NCBI GenBank assembly: GCA_902168245.1
Contig: CABHPA010000005.1
Location: forward strand, 1 to 63,246
Length of the DNA stretch: 63,246 nucleotides
Direction of reading: 5' to 3'
DNA from: Candidatus Melainabacteria bacterium
GTDB lineage: Bacteria; Cyanobacteriota; Vampirovibrionia; Vampirovibrionales; Vampirovibrionaceae
Made by a program: the position numbers and the translations under genes. The notes below the pieces were generated by a model. The model was not told where the DNA came from, did no database searches, and worked only from the letters and a program-made list of their open reading frames with translations. Below, piece after piece: positions 28,223-38,087 of the stretch. Each line of letters begins with the position of its first letter. Position 1 is the first letter of the stretch.

Positions 28223-29047
28223 ATGGAAAGAACGTACCTTGATGCCTGCCTGAAAGAATCGCTGACCGTAAGGTGGCCCGATTCCGCCATGCCAATCAAG
28301 GTCTATGTAGCCCCGTTCCGCTGGTACGAAAAAGCCAAACAGCAGGAATCCTACAGTTATAACCAGATGGTCTATGAGGCGTTTGAAACCTGGAACCAGT
28401 TGAGCGGCGGGCTGGTGCGATTCCAGTTCGTGGCCAACCTGGACGGCTCCCAGATTGACGTAAGCTGGCGGCGGGTGGATCGCTCCTCGCTGGGGCATTG
28501 CCAGTACATGATCAACCCGCAAGGGCTGCTGTATTCCGCTGAAATCAAGATCGGCATTACCGACGGGCTGGTGCATGCCCAGTACAACAGCATGGATGAA
28601 GTGCGGCACACCATTTTACATGAAGTGGGGCATGCGCTGGGGTTGATTGGCCATAGCGACAGCCCGGAAGATATTATGTACGTGCCGCACCAGTACGGAG
28701 TAGTCAACATTTCCCAGCGGGACATCGATACCCTGTGCATGCTCTATAAGCTGCCACCCGCGTTCGATTACCTGACCATCGGCCAGAAGTTCAAGTTGAA
28801 GGAGCCTTTCACCCTGCACGATGTGCTGGATCGGCTGGAAGGACGGGAACCAGAGGCGGACAACGGGAAAACCATCGATTTTATTCCCCCGCCGCTGCCC
28901 GATAGCCCGGAAGTATTGATGCAACAGCACGACATTCTGAGCCAAATGGGCAAATTCCACCTGGCGACCCAGAATATCCGGGTCAACCAGGATGTGAAGC
29001 GCTTATACACGCAACAGGGCAAAAAACCGCCACAAACACCGCAATAG
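28223..29047 (+). CDS. Matrixin-like zinc metalloprotease (metzincin)
   Basis: 274 residues. The metzincin zinc site HEVGHALGLIGHS places ligands at His133, His137 and His143, with Glu134 as the general base; the Met-turn follows in SPEDIMYVPH (Met152). The N-terminal half forms the beta-rich matrixin lobe (PIKVYVAPF, VRFQFV). The C-terminal 95 residues after the catalytic domain are helical and charged, without a known domain. No signal peptide or membrane helix is visible, unusual for this group, so it is either exported by another route or cytosolic. Confidence 0.88.
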   Translation: MERTYLDACLKESLTVRWPDSAMPIKVYVAPFRWYEKAKQQESYSYNQMVYEAFETWNQLSGGLVRFQFVANLDGSQIDVSWRRVDRSSLGHCQYMINPQGLLYSAEIKIGITDGLVHAQYNSMDEVRHTILHEVGHALGLIGHSDSPEDIMYVPHQYGVVNISQRDIDTLCMLYKLPPAFDYLTIGQKFKLKEPFTLHDVLDRLEGREPEADNGKTIDFIPPPLPDSPEVLMQQHDILSQMGKFHLATQNIRVNQDVKRLYTQQGKKPPQTPQ

Positions 29048-29141
29048 GTTCTATGGAAACATCTACTAGGCAACCGAGCTACCCGGTAAAGGAATAGAAC
29101 GGTTTTGGCATGAAGGGGCAAACAGCGGTTTCGTTTTACTT

Positions 29142-29486
29142 TTATGCCTGAACGTCCAGTTTACGTTCTTTGCGAACAGTATCGAGCGCATCTCTCAAAT
29201 CTTTTGAGTTGCCCGTACTGCGCGTCAAATTATTAAACCAGGCCACATCCGGGTCTTTTTTGCCATAACCTAACGCCAATGCAATATGTCCTGGGCCTGG
29301 CTCTTTTGCTTTGTCGGCAACTTCTCCCATATGTCTGACTGTTTCATCGGAGAATGTTTTCATTTTTGCCAGATATTCTTGATATTCCGCTTCTCCAGCA
29401 AATAGTGGCCGTTTCGTCGGCTGCGTTTGGGGCGCCCGTTTTTGAATGCCATGGAAAGCGGCCATGGGCTGGGATAATGTCATCAT
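29142..29486 (-). CDS. Hypothetical protein with Pro-rich N-terminus
   Basis: 114 residues, ATG-ATG start with a very strong AGGAGG. The N-terminal 30 residues are Pro/Gln/Lys-rich (PMAAFHGIQKRAPQ, TKRPLFAG) and look disordered. The rest is helical: EAEYQEYLAKMKTFSDETVR, then a possible globular end (GPGHIALALGYGKKDPDVAW). No recognised family. The PLFAG/FHG motif resembles the N-termini of two other unknowns in this window (31865 and 49520). Confidence 0.7.
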   Translation of the reverse strand: MMTLSQPMAAFHGIQKRAPQTQPTKRPLFAGEAEYQEYLAKMKTFSDETVRHMGEVADKAKEPGPGHIALALGYGKKDPDVAWFNNLTRSTGNSKDLRDALDTVRKERKLDVQA

Positions 29487-29527
29487 CTATATGTCCTCCT
29501 CTAACACTGAGACCAGCTTACGATAAA

Positions 29528-29565
29528 CACCCGAAGCCGAGTATTAGCCTACTCAGTTTCGGGTG
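29528..29565 (-). terminator. Hairpin downstream of the acyl-CoA dehydrogenase gene
   Basis: A 16-base imperfect inverted repeat (CACCCGAAGCCGAGTA / TACTCAGTTTCGGGTG, loop TTAGCC), 50 bases past the stop on the minus strand. Only a short T run follows. Confidence 0.55.
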
Positions 29566-29615
29566 CTTCATTTCGCTCTCAAAAAGATGGCCCAGGCAGG
29601 CCGTTCAGCCGCAGC

Positions 29616-30779
29616 CTAGCTCAGAATGTTCCGGGCAATCACGGTTCGCTGGATTTCGGAGGTGCCTTCGCCGATTTCGCACAGCTTGGCGTCCCGCAGG
29701 TAGCGCTCCACCGGGAAATCCTTGGTGTAGCCATAGCCCCCGTGAATCTGGATGGCATGGTTGGCCGCGCGCATAGCCACTTCGGAGGCGTACAGTTTCG
29801 CCATGGCCGCTTCCTTGCTGAAGGGTTGCCCTGCCAGCTTGAGCCGCGCGGCATTGTACACCAGCAGGCGGGCCGCCTCAATTTCCATGGCCATATCGGC
29901 CAGCATAAACTGAATGGCCTGGAATTCCGCAATGGCCTTGCCGAACTGGCGGCGCTCCTTGGCGTATTGCAGGGCTTTATCCAGCGCCCCTTGGGCAATG
30001 CCCACCCCCAACGCGCCAATGGAAATACGGCCATTGTCCAGGGTTTGCATAAAGTATTTAAAGCCCTTGCCTTCTTCGCCAATGCGGTTTTCCACCGGAA
30101 TTTCGGCGTTATCGAACTGGAGGGTGCCCCAGTCGGAGCCGCGCATGCCCAGCTTTTCATCCTTACCGCCCAGCGAGAAGCCGGGAATGTTTTTCTCGAA
30201 AATAAAGGCGCTGATGCCGCGGGTGCCAATGCCTTTTTCGGTCACGGCGGTGGCAATGAAGGTTTCCGCGTAATTGGCGTTGGTAATAAAAATTTTAGTC
30301 CCGTTCAGGATGTATTTATCGCCCTGTTTCACGGCGGTGGTCTCGGTGCCGCCCGCGTCGCTCCCGGCATTCGGTTCCGTCAGGCCGTAAGCGCCCAGCC
30401 GGTTCGTACAAAGATCCGGCAGGTATTTCTTTTTCTGGGCCTCGTTGCCAAACAGGAAAATAGGCATCACCACCAGGGAGGTATGCGCGGCAAAACTCAG
30501 CGCGGTAGAAGCGCACACGCGGGCCAGCTCCTCCACGGCAATGGCGTAACTCAGGTAGTCGGTCCCGCCGCCGCCGTATTCTTCGGAAACCGGCAGGCCC
30601 ATCAGGCCCAGCTCGGCCATTTCTTTAAAGGTTTCCACCGGGAAGCGGCAGTTGCGGTCAATTTCAGCCGCCCGTGGCTCCACCTTGCCAACCGCAAATT
30701 CGCGAACCATGTCCCGAATCATGCGCTGCTCCTCGGTTAAACCCCACTTATCCTGGCTGACGTCAATGGTAAGCGTCAT
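29616..30779 (-). CDS. Acyl-CoA dehydrogenase
   Basis: 387 residues, ATG with GAGGAGG upstream. FAD enzyme that oxidises acyl-CoA at C2-C3, passing electrons to ETF. Signatures: [29 protein letters not shown] (ACAD signature 1), the [13 protein letters not shown] strand, and signature 2 [21 protein letters not shown]. The catalytic Glu is in [16 protein letters not shown], the position used by short/medium/branched-chain members. Full length. Chain-length preference cannot be read from sequence. No other beta-oxidation gene is adjacent. Confidence 0.96.
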   Translation of the reverse strand: MTLTIDVSQDKWGLTEEQRMIRDMVREFAVGKVEPRAAEIDRNCRFPVETFKEMAELGLMGLPVSEEYGGGGTDYLSYAIAVEELARVCASTALSFAAHTSLVVMPIFLFGNEAQKKKYLPDLCTNRLGAYGLTEPNAGSDAGGTETTAVKQGDKYILNGTKIFITNANYAETFIATAVTEKGIGTRGISAFIFEKNIPGFSLGGKDEKLGMRGSDWGTLQFDNAEIPVENRIGEEGKGFKYFMQTLDNGRISIGALGVGIAQGALDKALQYAKERRQFGKAIAEFQAIQFMLADMAMEIEAARLLVYNAARLKLAGQPFSKEAAMAKLYASEVAMRAANHAIQIHGGYGYTKDFPVERYLRDAKLCEIGEGTSEIQRTVIARNILS

Positions 30780-31081
30780 CCTGCCTCCTCATCTTCTATT
30801 GGTATCGTTGAAAAGCCGATTAGTAAAAAAGTCGATAACACGGTTGCGGTACCCAAAGCGATTCACCCCGGCTGAATAAACCGATTTTACTACAAATGCC
30901 AACCGCAACAACCCCACATGCCCTTTTCTCGGATAACTGCACAGGAGTGGCCTTGCCAAGTTCTGACCCAGTGGAAAAAAGAGGATGCAGGGTTGCCGCA
31001 AGCTGGAAATGCCCGGTGCCCCTCAACAAAGTCAAATGACATCTCCGGAGAATTCAGGACACTTGCTATCAATAGCGGGCT
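30780..31081. other. Intergenic region, nothing recognised
   Basis: 302 bases upstream of the acyl-CoA dehydrogenase gene. Frames on the minus strand are short and lack an SD. Probably holds the acyl-CoA dehydrogenase promoter. Confidence 0.4.
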
Positions 31082-31624
31082 TTAAAATTCCTCATGGAAG
31101 ACCCTGAATGGGCTGTTCTGGGTTTTGTTCACACCGGGAGCACGGCTTAATTCCGGCGCAGGCTTCTCGACAGATGGCTTTTGTTTGGCTTTTTTCGCTT
31201 CCGCTTCCTTACCAAGCTTATCGACAAGCTGGTTAAACCGTTTCTCGGCTTTGTTGAGCGCTGGATTCAGCTCCTCGGTCAGACATTGATGCATTTCAGG
31301 AATTCGGGAAGTGGATTTCCCTGCCTCCCTTACAAGCGACCTCTCTGAATCCCCCAGATTTTGTAAAAAACCGGCATACTGAACAACAGCTTTCCCCCAG
31401 GCCTCACCCCCCGCCCCAGCGGCGTCAATTCCTCTGTGGGTATGTAAACCATGCTGTTCCATAGCATTAAGCGATTTTCCCAGGGTCTCATAGGTGTCCC
31501 GCAGCTGCCCCGATACCCCCTTGCATTGCTTTTCCAACTGCCGGGAAGTGAGAACTTTGGCGCCAGCCTGGGTAGCCAAGGCGCTCATGGCAACTACGGG
31601 CAGCAGAATTCTAGACAATCTCAC
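31082..31624 (-). CDS. Exported helical protein, unknown function
   Basis: 180 residues from the GTG at 31624, chosen for AAGGAG about ten bases upstream. The signal peptide (SRILLPVVAMSALATQ) is cleaved near AGA/KV. The mature part is helical: SRQLEKQCKGVSGQLRDTYE, a middle with MEQHGLHTHRGIDAAG, then HQCLTEELNPALNKAEKRF, and a Lys/Ala/Pro-rich tail. Two Cys could form a disulphide. No family recognised. Likely periplasmic. Confidence 0.65.
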   Translation of the reverse strand: MRLSRILLPVVAMSALATQAGAKVLTSRQLEKQCKGVSGQLRDTYETLGKSLNAMEQHGLHTHRGIDAAGAGGEAWGKAVVQYAGFLQNLGDSERSLVREAGKSTSRIPEMHQCLTEELNPALNKAEKRFNQLVDKLGKEAEAKKAKQKPSVEKPAPELSRAPGVNKTQNSPFRVFHEEF

Positions 31625-31864
31625 GAATATCTTCTCCTTATTTAATCCAATCAACAACTTTTAAAAATCAGGGGTTTATAAATCCGGGGTTATAACTCCG
31701 GCACCAGCCCAAGATTATTATTTCTACCTACATTAAATCCCTGAAAGAAAAAAGTTGCCCGCCCACCTCTTTCCGTTGCCCTGTTCAACAACAGGGTTAT
31801 GAAACACATCATTTTCATGCTAAAAATATATTGTTCATCACTCCTAATGAAAGAATTTAACCCA

Positions 31865-32287
31865 ATGAGAATACAGCCACTATTCGGCGGTTCAGCCTTT
31901 GTGCGCGCCGGGCAATTAAGTCAGGCCACACGGCGACAGGCCAGCCAAACCCAGTTTACCCGGAATGCTTTACCACGTTCAGCCGATACTACGCATTTTG
32001 GCGCTTTCCAGAAAGCAACAGGTACTAATGCGGAGTTGGATGAATATAAAGATAATGTGCCAGGGGCGCAGTATCTGGCGCAAACCCACAAAGCCGCCAC
32101 CCGAGGAAGCGTCGTCGACTCTCCTTTCCCGTTGAAAGGCTTTTACGTTTCTTCTAAAAAACCGAATAACGTATGGATCGCAACCGGCGCGGAAAAAGAG
32201 AAACTGGATGCAGCCCTAAAGCAAGGGGATGATGCATTTGAAAAAGTGTTTGCGGGATTGAAAAGCAAGAAAAAGTACGGCATTTGA
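31865..32287 (+). CDS. Hypothetical protein with PLFGG N-terminus
   Basis: 140 residues from the ATG at 31865; earlier in-frame ATGs at 31847 and 31799 exist but the SD is weak for all. It begins MRIQPLFGGSAFVRAGQ, continues with a Thr/Gln/Arg-rich stretch and ends in a compact mixed region (GFYVSSKKPNNVWIATGAEK, ALKQGDDAFEKVFAGL). A hairpin CCCTGTT-CAA-CAACAGGG lies just upstream (31779-31797). No family recognised. Confidence 0.55.
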   Translation: MRIQPLFGGSAFVRAGQLSQATRRQASQTQFTRNALPRSADTTHFGAFQKATGTNAELDEYKDNVPGAQYLAQTHKAATRGSVVDSPFPLKGFYVSSKKPNNVWIATGAEKEKLDAALKQGDDAFEKVFAGLKSKKKYGI

Positions 32288-32459
32288 CAACGCCCCGCCG
32301 TCCCGTCTCCCCAAAGCAGTATTAAGTTTTGGACAACCACAAAGAGACCACCCTTTTTGACTGCATTTAACGGCAGGCTCGGCTTTAATGGCTTTTACTA
32401 TCCGTTAACTGCAAGCCGCTAAGTTATACTGTCCCTTACCAGCAAACGGAGAGACAGAA

Positions 32460-33134
32460 GTGACGATGATGCCAGACGCCAAACCCGATCCAGCCATGGC
32501 CAGCCTTTTTGTGAAAACCCTTCAGGTTGGCCCCTTGCGGTGCAACTGCACCATTATCGGCGACCCGGTCTCCCGCCGGGCGATTGTGGCCGATCCGGGC
32601 GGGGACGCCGATAAAATCCTGGCAATTTTGTCGGAAGAAGGCTTTAGCGTGTCGCAAATTATCCATACCCATGCCCACTTCGATCACTTCATGGCATCCG
32701 GCGACCTGCACGAAAAAACCGGCGCGGCGCTCTGCCTGCACCCGGCGGATCGCCCGCTGTGGGATCACCTGGAAGATCAGTGCAACATGTTCGGGCTGCC
32801 TTATAAACCGGCGCCGACACCAACCCACTGGCTGGAGCATGAAGAGGAATTGCCCCTGACCATGCTCAGCGGGAAAGCCTTGTTTACCCCTGGTCACACG
32901 CCGGGTTCCATGAGCTTCCTGTTTGAGGAGGCCAACCTGCTTTTGGCGGGCGATACGCTGTTTCAGGGCGGTATTGGCCGCACCGACTTATGGGGCGGGG
33001 ACTACCCCACCATAGAACGTTCCATTCGGGAGCGTCTTTATACGCTCAACGAAGACATCCGGGTGGTGACCGGCCATGGCCCCGGAACCACCATTGGCCA
33101 TGAAATGCGCCATAATCCCTTTGTGCGCGGCTAA
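32460..33134 (+). CDS. MBL-fold metallo-hydrolase, glyoxalase II-like
   Basis: 224 residues from GTG (in-frame ATGs follow at once) with GGAGAG upstream. The metal site is intact: THAHFDHFMASG (H-x-H-x-D-H), a second-shell His in FTPGHTPGSMSF and Asp in LLAGDTLF, and a final His in VVTGHGPGTTIG. The family includes hydroxyacylglutathione hydrolases and persulfide dioxygenase-like enzymes. At 224 residues without the C-terminal glyoxalase II helix it belongs to the short YcbL-like group. Cytosolic. Confidence 0.9.
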   Translation: MTMMPDAKPDPAMASLFVKTLQVGPLRCNCTIIGDPVSRRAIVADPGGDADKILAILSEEGFSVSQIIHTHAHFDHFMASGDLHEKTGAALCLHPADRPLWDHLEDQCNMFGLPYKPAPTPTHWLEHEEELPLTMLSGKALFTPGHTPGSMSFLFEEANLLLAGDTLFQGGIGRTDLWGGDYPTIERSIRERLYTLNEDIRVVTGHGPGTTIGHEMRHNPFVRG

Positions 33135-33135
33135 G

Positions 33136-33166
33136 CGGACAAACTGGCCTGGAGGCTGTTTGTCCG
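33136..33166. terminator. Hairpin between convergent genes
   Basis: CGGACAAAC / GTTTGTCCG with a 13-nt loop, two bases after the MBL stop and 11 bases from the kinase stop. No long T run. Confidence 0.6.
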
Positions 33167-33177
33167 GGCGAACGCCC

Positions 33178-36100
33178 TTACAGTTTCAGCCCGCCTTGAT
33201 GAACCGGCAAATGCACGATAAACGTGGTGCCTTTACCGGGCGCGCTTTTGGCCGTAATGCTCCCGTGGTGGCGCTCAATAATTTTTTGCACAATGGCCAG
33301 GCCCATGCCGGTGCCTTCGTATTCCTGTTCCCCATGTAAGCGCTCAAATACCGCAAACACCCGATCCAGGTACTTCTCGTCAAAGCCAATGCCGTTATCC
33401 TGTACCGTAATCCGGCAGACGCCCCCTTTCAGAGCTTGCATGTCGACCCGAACCACCGGCGGCACATTCTTTTTATGGAACTTCAACCCGTTGCCGATCA
33501 GGTTCTGGAACACCTGGTGCATCTGGGTCTCATCGGCATCAATGATTAGCGAGTTGCCCACCTCCACCGCGCCACAAACATCGCGTCGGTTCTCATCCAG
33601 ATCCAGCAGCACTTCCCGAATCACCAGGCCCAGATCCACCGGCTTAAAGGGCTTCCCTTTGCGCGTCACCCGCGACAACCTGAGCAAATCGCTAATCAAC
33701 GCCTGCATCCTGAAAACGGCCTTCTGGATGCGATCCACATATTCCAGGCAGTCCTGGGGCAGTTTGTCTCCCGCCGCAGACTTGAGGAATTCGCTGAATA
33801 ACACCACCTTGCGCAAAGGCGCCTGGAGATCGTGGGAGGCGATGGTTGCGAATTGCTCCAGTTCCTGGTTGCTTTTCTCCAGCCGCAGCGTGTAGTCCTT
33901 CAGGGAACGCTCGCTTTCGCGCAAATCCTGGGTCAATTTTTCGCGCAAATTTTCGGTGCGGGTACCCCAGATGATATTGGCGCAAGTCATCAGGTACGGC
34001 TGCAACTCCTCCGGCATGGTGTCCGGGTAGCCGCCGGGGCGGTTGGCGATGCCGACCATGCCCACCATGTAGGCGCCCTTGTAAATGGGCAGGCCCATAA
34101 ACGCTTTCAGCGGGGGATGCCCTTCCGGCAAGCCGCCTCGATGGGAATCATGCAACGGATCATTGGCTATGAGCGGCTGGCCGGTAGTCAGCACATGCCC
34201 AAACAGGGTCTTCAGGCTGTGAAATTCCATACCGCCAGTTTCCCACTGGGTTTCGTACAACCGGCGGGTCTCCTCGTCCCAGGCGATATTGGTGAGGTAT
34301 CGGAATTTCAGGTAGGGCTGCCGCTGGTCGTCCTGCATCGCTTCGCCGATAAACCCGAACTCGCTTTCGGTATACGCCAACAGCTTGTTCACCAGATCCT
34401 CAAACAGAATGCCCGGCTCCTCGCTGCTGATGTAATGGGCCTGGGCCTCGCTCACCATGCGCAGCAGGCGGTAGCTTTTCTCCAGTTCCTGTTTGGCTTG
34501 CGCTTCCTGCTGGTACAGGTTCTGCTGGTAAAAAATGCCGCCAATGTAATAGGCAATGTCGTAAAGGATATCGCTTTCTTCCTGTCGCCATTGCCGGGGC
34601 TGCTCGCAGAAATGCAGCGCCAGAATACCGTATTGATTGCCCTGGTAGATAATATCCAGTCGTAATATGGATTGGGCGCCATAGTCCTCAAACAAAAGAC
34701 GGGTCAAATGCTCGCAGAATTCCTGTTTCTGCGTTTCCGGCAAAGGCTCATTGGCCATCCGGTTGCGGATATACGCTTCAAACGCTTGCCGGTTCGGCAT
34801 TTGCACCATTTCAACCTGGCGCCCCTGGGAAAAATCGAGCGACAACGGCTCAAACATCTGCTCCGGCCATTCCTCTACCAGCAACGGCTTAATGCGATCG
34901 CTGGAGCAATATTGCCCCACAGTCCTGAGGCTGGCCCGGAAAGTCGCCGGGTCCGACGCGTCGTAGCGCATCAGGAAACAGCGATCCGCCTGAAAATAAC
35001 GCCCCACCTGCTCGGCAAGCGTTTGGGAAATCCGCTCCAGGTCGGTGGAGGTGCCACCCACTTCCAGAATGCGCCGTCGAAGGCTTTCCCGGTCCAGATT
35101 CCATTGCAACTGGCGCTTGGCCGTTTGCTCCTGCTCGTACAGCTTGGCCTGGTACAGGACGCTCCCCACATGAAAGGCGATATCGTCCAGCAGCTCCATT
35201 TCCTCCTGAGTCCACACGCGCTGAAATTCGCATTGAAACAATGAAATTGATCCATAACCCGTACCCCGGTATTGGATTCCCACCCGCAGACAGGAAACCG
35301 CCCGGTATTCCTCCACCATCAGGCTAATCCAGGCACGCAGAAAGGAATTGCTCCCGATATCGACCGACGCGTCAGCCAACCCAACAATATCGTCACATAC
35401 CTCAACCGCCGGTTGGGCTTCTAGTTGCCGCAACATACCCACCATATCGGGGGCGTTCAGTCGCACGATCGCCTCATTCAGCGTGATTCCGCCCTGGGCC
35501 AGATAGCCCGGCAAAACATCCTTGCGAACCTCTCGTAATGGCAAAGCTGGCGTGCAATATTGCCCCATCAGCACCAGCCGGAGGGGTTCCGACTCTTCGC
35601 GCATCGGTTCGTAACCGGTCACCAGGCAGCGATCCACCTTGAAGAATCGGCCCACTTCCTCCGAGACCGCATCCAGAATATTCGCCATATCAAACGCCTG
35701 GCTGGCCAGTTCCGCAATTCGCCTGCGAAGCTGCTCCCGTTCCAACGATTGCAGCAAGGCGCGTTCCGCCTGCTTGCGCGGACTGATATCCAGCATGAAA
35801 GCCATGCCCTCCTCCACGCTGTCCTGTAGGTAGGCGGCCCCCAGTATAATATCCACCCGATGCCCGTCCTTGTGAATATACTGTTTTTCGCACGGGGTGC
35901 AGGCGCCTCTCTCATTCAACTCGCGGAAGCATTTCTCTTCCTGCGCCTCGAATTCGGGAGGGGTGAGAGCGCGCCAGTTAATTTGCCCGGCCTCCAGTTC
36001 CGAACGGGTATAGCCAATGGTGTTCAGGAAAGCGTCGTTGGCGTCCAGCAATACCCCATCCTGCCGCCAGTTGCAGACCCCCATGATATTGGAGGACATG

Positions 36101-37905
36101 AGCCGCTCAAAACGGGTCATCGCTTCCTTCTGGCCGGTAATATCAACGCCGATCAGCACGTAACCCAGAAATTCCCCTTCCGAATTAAAGCGGGGGGCCG
36201 CCGTGTTGAACAAATGGCAAATCTTGCCGTCATGTCGCACCGCCCGGTACTCAAAGGTAAATCGTTCCTGGCTTGCAATATGCTGGCGGTAAGTTTCCAC
36301 CAACCGCTCCCGATCTTCCGGGTGAACCGCCCGCATCCACCCATCATCCAGCAAATCCCGCATGGGCGCGTTGGCAAATTGCTCGCAATAGCGGTTGTAA
36401 TAAACAGCCTTGCCATTGGCGTCCACAAAGCCAATCAGAGCCGGGGCCGCGTCCGCCATGTTGCGGAAACGCTCCTCGCTCTCCTGCAACGCTTGTTCCA
36501 TCCGCTTGCGGTCGGTAATGTCCAGGTAACACCCCAGATAGCCTATAAACCTGCCATCCGCCGAAAAGCGGGGGTTCCCCATGGCGTAAATCCAGCGAAA
36601 CTGGCCATCGCACCGCCGGAGCCTGTATTCGGCCTGATAAGACGCCCGTTTTTCAAAGGCGCTCAGGTAACGCTCCATCACATCGGGCAGGTCGTCCGCA
36701 TGCACCAGCCGGGACAAATCCACCGAGGCCAGGCCCAGCGACTCGTCCAGGCCGGTAAATTCCCACCAGGCCCGGTTCATGTAAAACGGCATGCCATCGG
36801 CATGGGTCATCCAAATCATGAAAGGGGCGTCATCCCCAATGGCCCGAAACCGTTCCTCGCTTTCTTTCAGTAACAGCTCGCTGCGTTTGCGGGCCGTAAT
36901 ATCGCTGCTTAGCCCGGCCATATGGATAGCATTGCCATCTTGATCCAGAATGACCGTTAACTGCGTATACAAATAAATATATTCCCCAGATATGGCGTTC
37001 AAAATCCGGTATTCCAGTTCGCAACTGCCGCCGGTGCGCATTTGTCGCCAAATCGCGCTTTCAACCCGGGGACGATCCTCCGGGTGAATCAGGGGCGCGA
37101 CACTGTCCCAGGAAGGCGTAAACTCGGCGCGGGACAGGCCCAGCAAGTCGAACAACTGATCGTTCCAGTAGACCTTGTCCGTTTCCAGGTTCCAGTCCCA
37201 AACCGCCTGGCTTACCGCATCCAGAACCATTTCGTAGCGGTTGGTGGTTTCCTCCACCTCCTGCTTCAGGCGGCTTTGCTCAATGACAATGCCCACCAGA
37301 TTGGCGACCGCCTGCAAAAATGTGACATCATATTCCATAAAGGCATGCGGGTTCTCGGAAGCCGCTTCCAGCACCCCGTAAACCCCATGGCCATTGTGAA
37401 TCAACACGGCCACCGCGCTGCGCAGCCCGTGCGCGTCATAGTCCGCCGAGGGGTCGAAACGGGTCTCAGTGGCCACATCAGTCATGCAAACCGGCTCCCG
37501 ATTGGACAGCGCGTAAGCCGCCAATGGTTGCGTCTTCGCCTCAATAGCGGTCTTGTCCCGCCGGGAATCCAAGCCTTCCGTGGTTGCGCGCAGGGCCAAT
37601 AAAAGCCCTTCCGGCCGGTTGCCTTCGCCTTGATTTTGGCCCGGTTCGGAATGGATGCTCTCCGGTGAATTCAGGCATTCCCAGATCCGGCAGGTTTTCA
37701 CATTCGTGGTCTGGCCAATCATGGCGATGGTCATTTCCAGAAAAAACTGGAGATGGACGCCCCGCAACGCCCGTTGACTCAGCAGGGCCAGCATTTCCTG
37801 CTGATGGATACGGCGGTTCAAGGCCAACTGGATCTGCACCGATGTCTCATCGGACTGCACAGCCGAGCTTTCAAACTCTGGATCGTTATCCGGATACCCG
37901 GTCAT
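33178..37905 (-). CDS. Giant soluble multi-PAS/GAF sensor histidine kinase
   Basis: 1575 residues, no membrane helix. Order: GAF (about 35-210), four PAS domains (222-342, 347-468, 474-593, 597-714), two tandem phytochrome-GAF-like modules (730-925 and 945-1135), a third GAF (1160-1320), HisKA (1345-1415) and HATPase (1455-1570). Phospho-acceptor His1358 is in ASHDLQAPLRKV, the N box in QNLIGNGLKF, G1 in DNGIGFD and G2 in GTGMGLAI. No receiver domain. The two middle modules are an internal duplication, each with an RRRI helix, a DRC motif and a GQYC motif. No response regulator gene is near. Starts beyond a 13-bp tandem repeat. The signal is unknown. Confidence 0.93.
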   Translation of the reverse strand: MTGYPDNDPEFESSAVQSDETSVQIQLALNRRIHQQEMLALLSQRALRGVHLQFFLEMTIAMIGQTTNVKTCRIWECLNSPESIHSEPGQNQGEGNRPEGLLLALRATTEGLDSRRDKTAIEAKTQPLAAYALSNREPVCMTDVATETRFDPSADYDAHGLRSAVAVLIHNGHGVYGVLEAASENPHAFMEYDVTFLQAVANLVGIVIEQSRLKQEVEETTNRYEMVLDAVSQAVWDWNLETDKVYWNDQLFDLLGLSRAEFTPSWDSVAPLIHPEDRPRVESAIWRQMRTGGSCELEYRILNAISGEYIYLYTQLTVILDQDGNAIHMAGLSSDITARKRSELLLKESEERFRAIGDDAPFMIWMTHADGMPFYMNRAWWEFTGLDESLGLASVDLSRLVHADDLPDVMERYLSAFEKRASYQAEYRLRRCDGQFRWIYAMGNPRFSADGRFIGYLGCYLDITDRKRMEQALQESEERFRNMADAAPALIGFVDANGKAVYYNRYCEQFANAPMRDLLDDGWMRAVHPEDRERLVETYRQHIASQERFTFEYRAVRHDGKICHLFNTAAPRFNSEGEFLGYVLIGVDITGQKEAMTRFERLMSSNIMGVCNWRQDGVLLDANDAFLNTIGYTRSELEAGQINWRALTPPEFEAQEEKCFRELNERGACTPCEKQYIHKDGHRVDIILGAAYLQDSVEEGMAFMLDISPRKQAERALLQSLEREQLRRRIAELASQAFDMANILDAVSEEVGRFFKVDRCLVTGYEPMREESEPLRLVLMGQYCTPALPLREVRKDVLPGYLAQGGITLNEAIVRLNAPDMVGMLRQLEAQPAVEVCDDIVGLADASVDIGSNSFLRAWISLMVEEYRAVSCLRVGIQYRGTGYGSISLFQCEFQRVWTQEEMELLDDIAFHVGSVLYQAKLYEQEQTAKRQLQWNLDRESLRRRILEVGGTSTDLERISQTLAEQVGRYFQADRCFLMRYDASDPATFRASLRTVGQYCSSDRIKPLLVEEWPEQMFEPLSLDFSQGRQVEMVQMPNRQAFEAYIRNRMANEPLPETQKQEFCEHLTRLLFEDYGAQSILRLDIIYQGNQYGILALHFCEQPRQWRQEESDILYDIAYYIGGIFYQQNLYQQEAQAKQELEKSYRLLRMVSEAQAHYISSEEPGILFEDLVNKLLAYTESEFGFIGEAMQDDQRQPYLKFRYLTNIAWDEETRRLYETQWETGGMEFHSLKTLFGHVLTTGQPLIANDPLHDSHRGGLPEGHPPLKAFMGLPIYKGAYMVGMVGIANRPGGYPDTMPEELQPYLMTCANIIWGTRTENLREKLTQDLRESERSLKDYTLRLEKSNQELEQFATIASHDLQAPLRKVVLFSEFLKSAAGDKLPQDCLEYVDRIQKAVFRMQALISDLLRLSRVTRKGKPFKPVDLGLVIREVLLDLDENRRDVCGAVEVGNSLIIDADETQMHQVFQNLIGNGLKFHKKNVPPVVRVDMQALKGGVCRITVQDNGIGFDEKYLDRVFAVFERLHGEQEYEGTGMGLAIVQKIIERHHGSITAKSAPGKGTTFIVHLPVHQGGLKL

Positions 37906-37917
37906 TGTATGGTTCGC

Positions 37918-37943
37918 CCTGTACTACTTGCCTGTACTACTTG
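37918..37943. repeat. Perfect 13-bp tandem duplication
   Basis: CCTGTACTACTTG occurs twice without a gap (37918-37930, 37931-37943), starting 13 bases upstream of the giant kinase start codon, so it lies in its leader or promoter. Confidence 0.9.
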
Positions 37944-38087
37944 GTTCATTTGCCCAAACACGGGTCTGAACCCATATGCTTTGAAGGATACACCTGCCAT
38001 TTCACTTCCCAAATTGTACGTGGGGAAAAAGCATTCCGCAATTGAACAATCCGGCAGAGGCTGAGCAGGGTTACAAAGGCTATCTGT

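Noticed and set aside
29742-30740. Long plus-strand frame opposite the acyl-CoA dehydrogenase
   Set aside because: The dehydrogenase has full signature motifs; the antisense frame is a compositional mirror.
33832-37602. Several plus-strand frames opposite the giant kinase
   Set aside because: They are antisense to an intact multi-domain kinase and lack SD sites.
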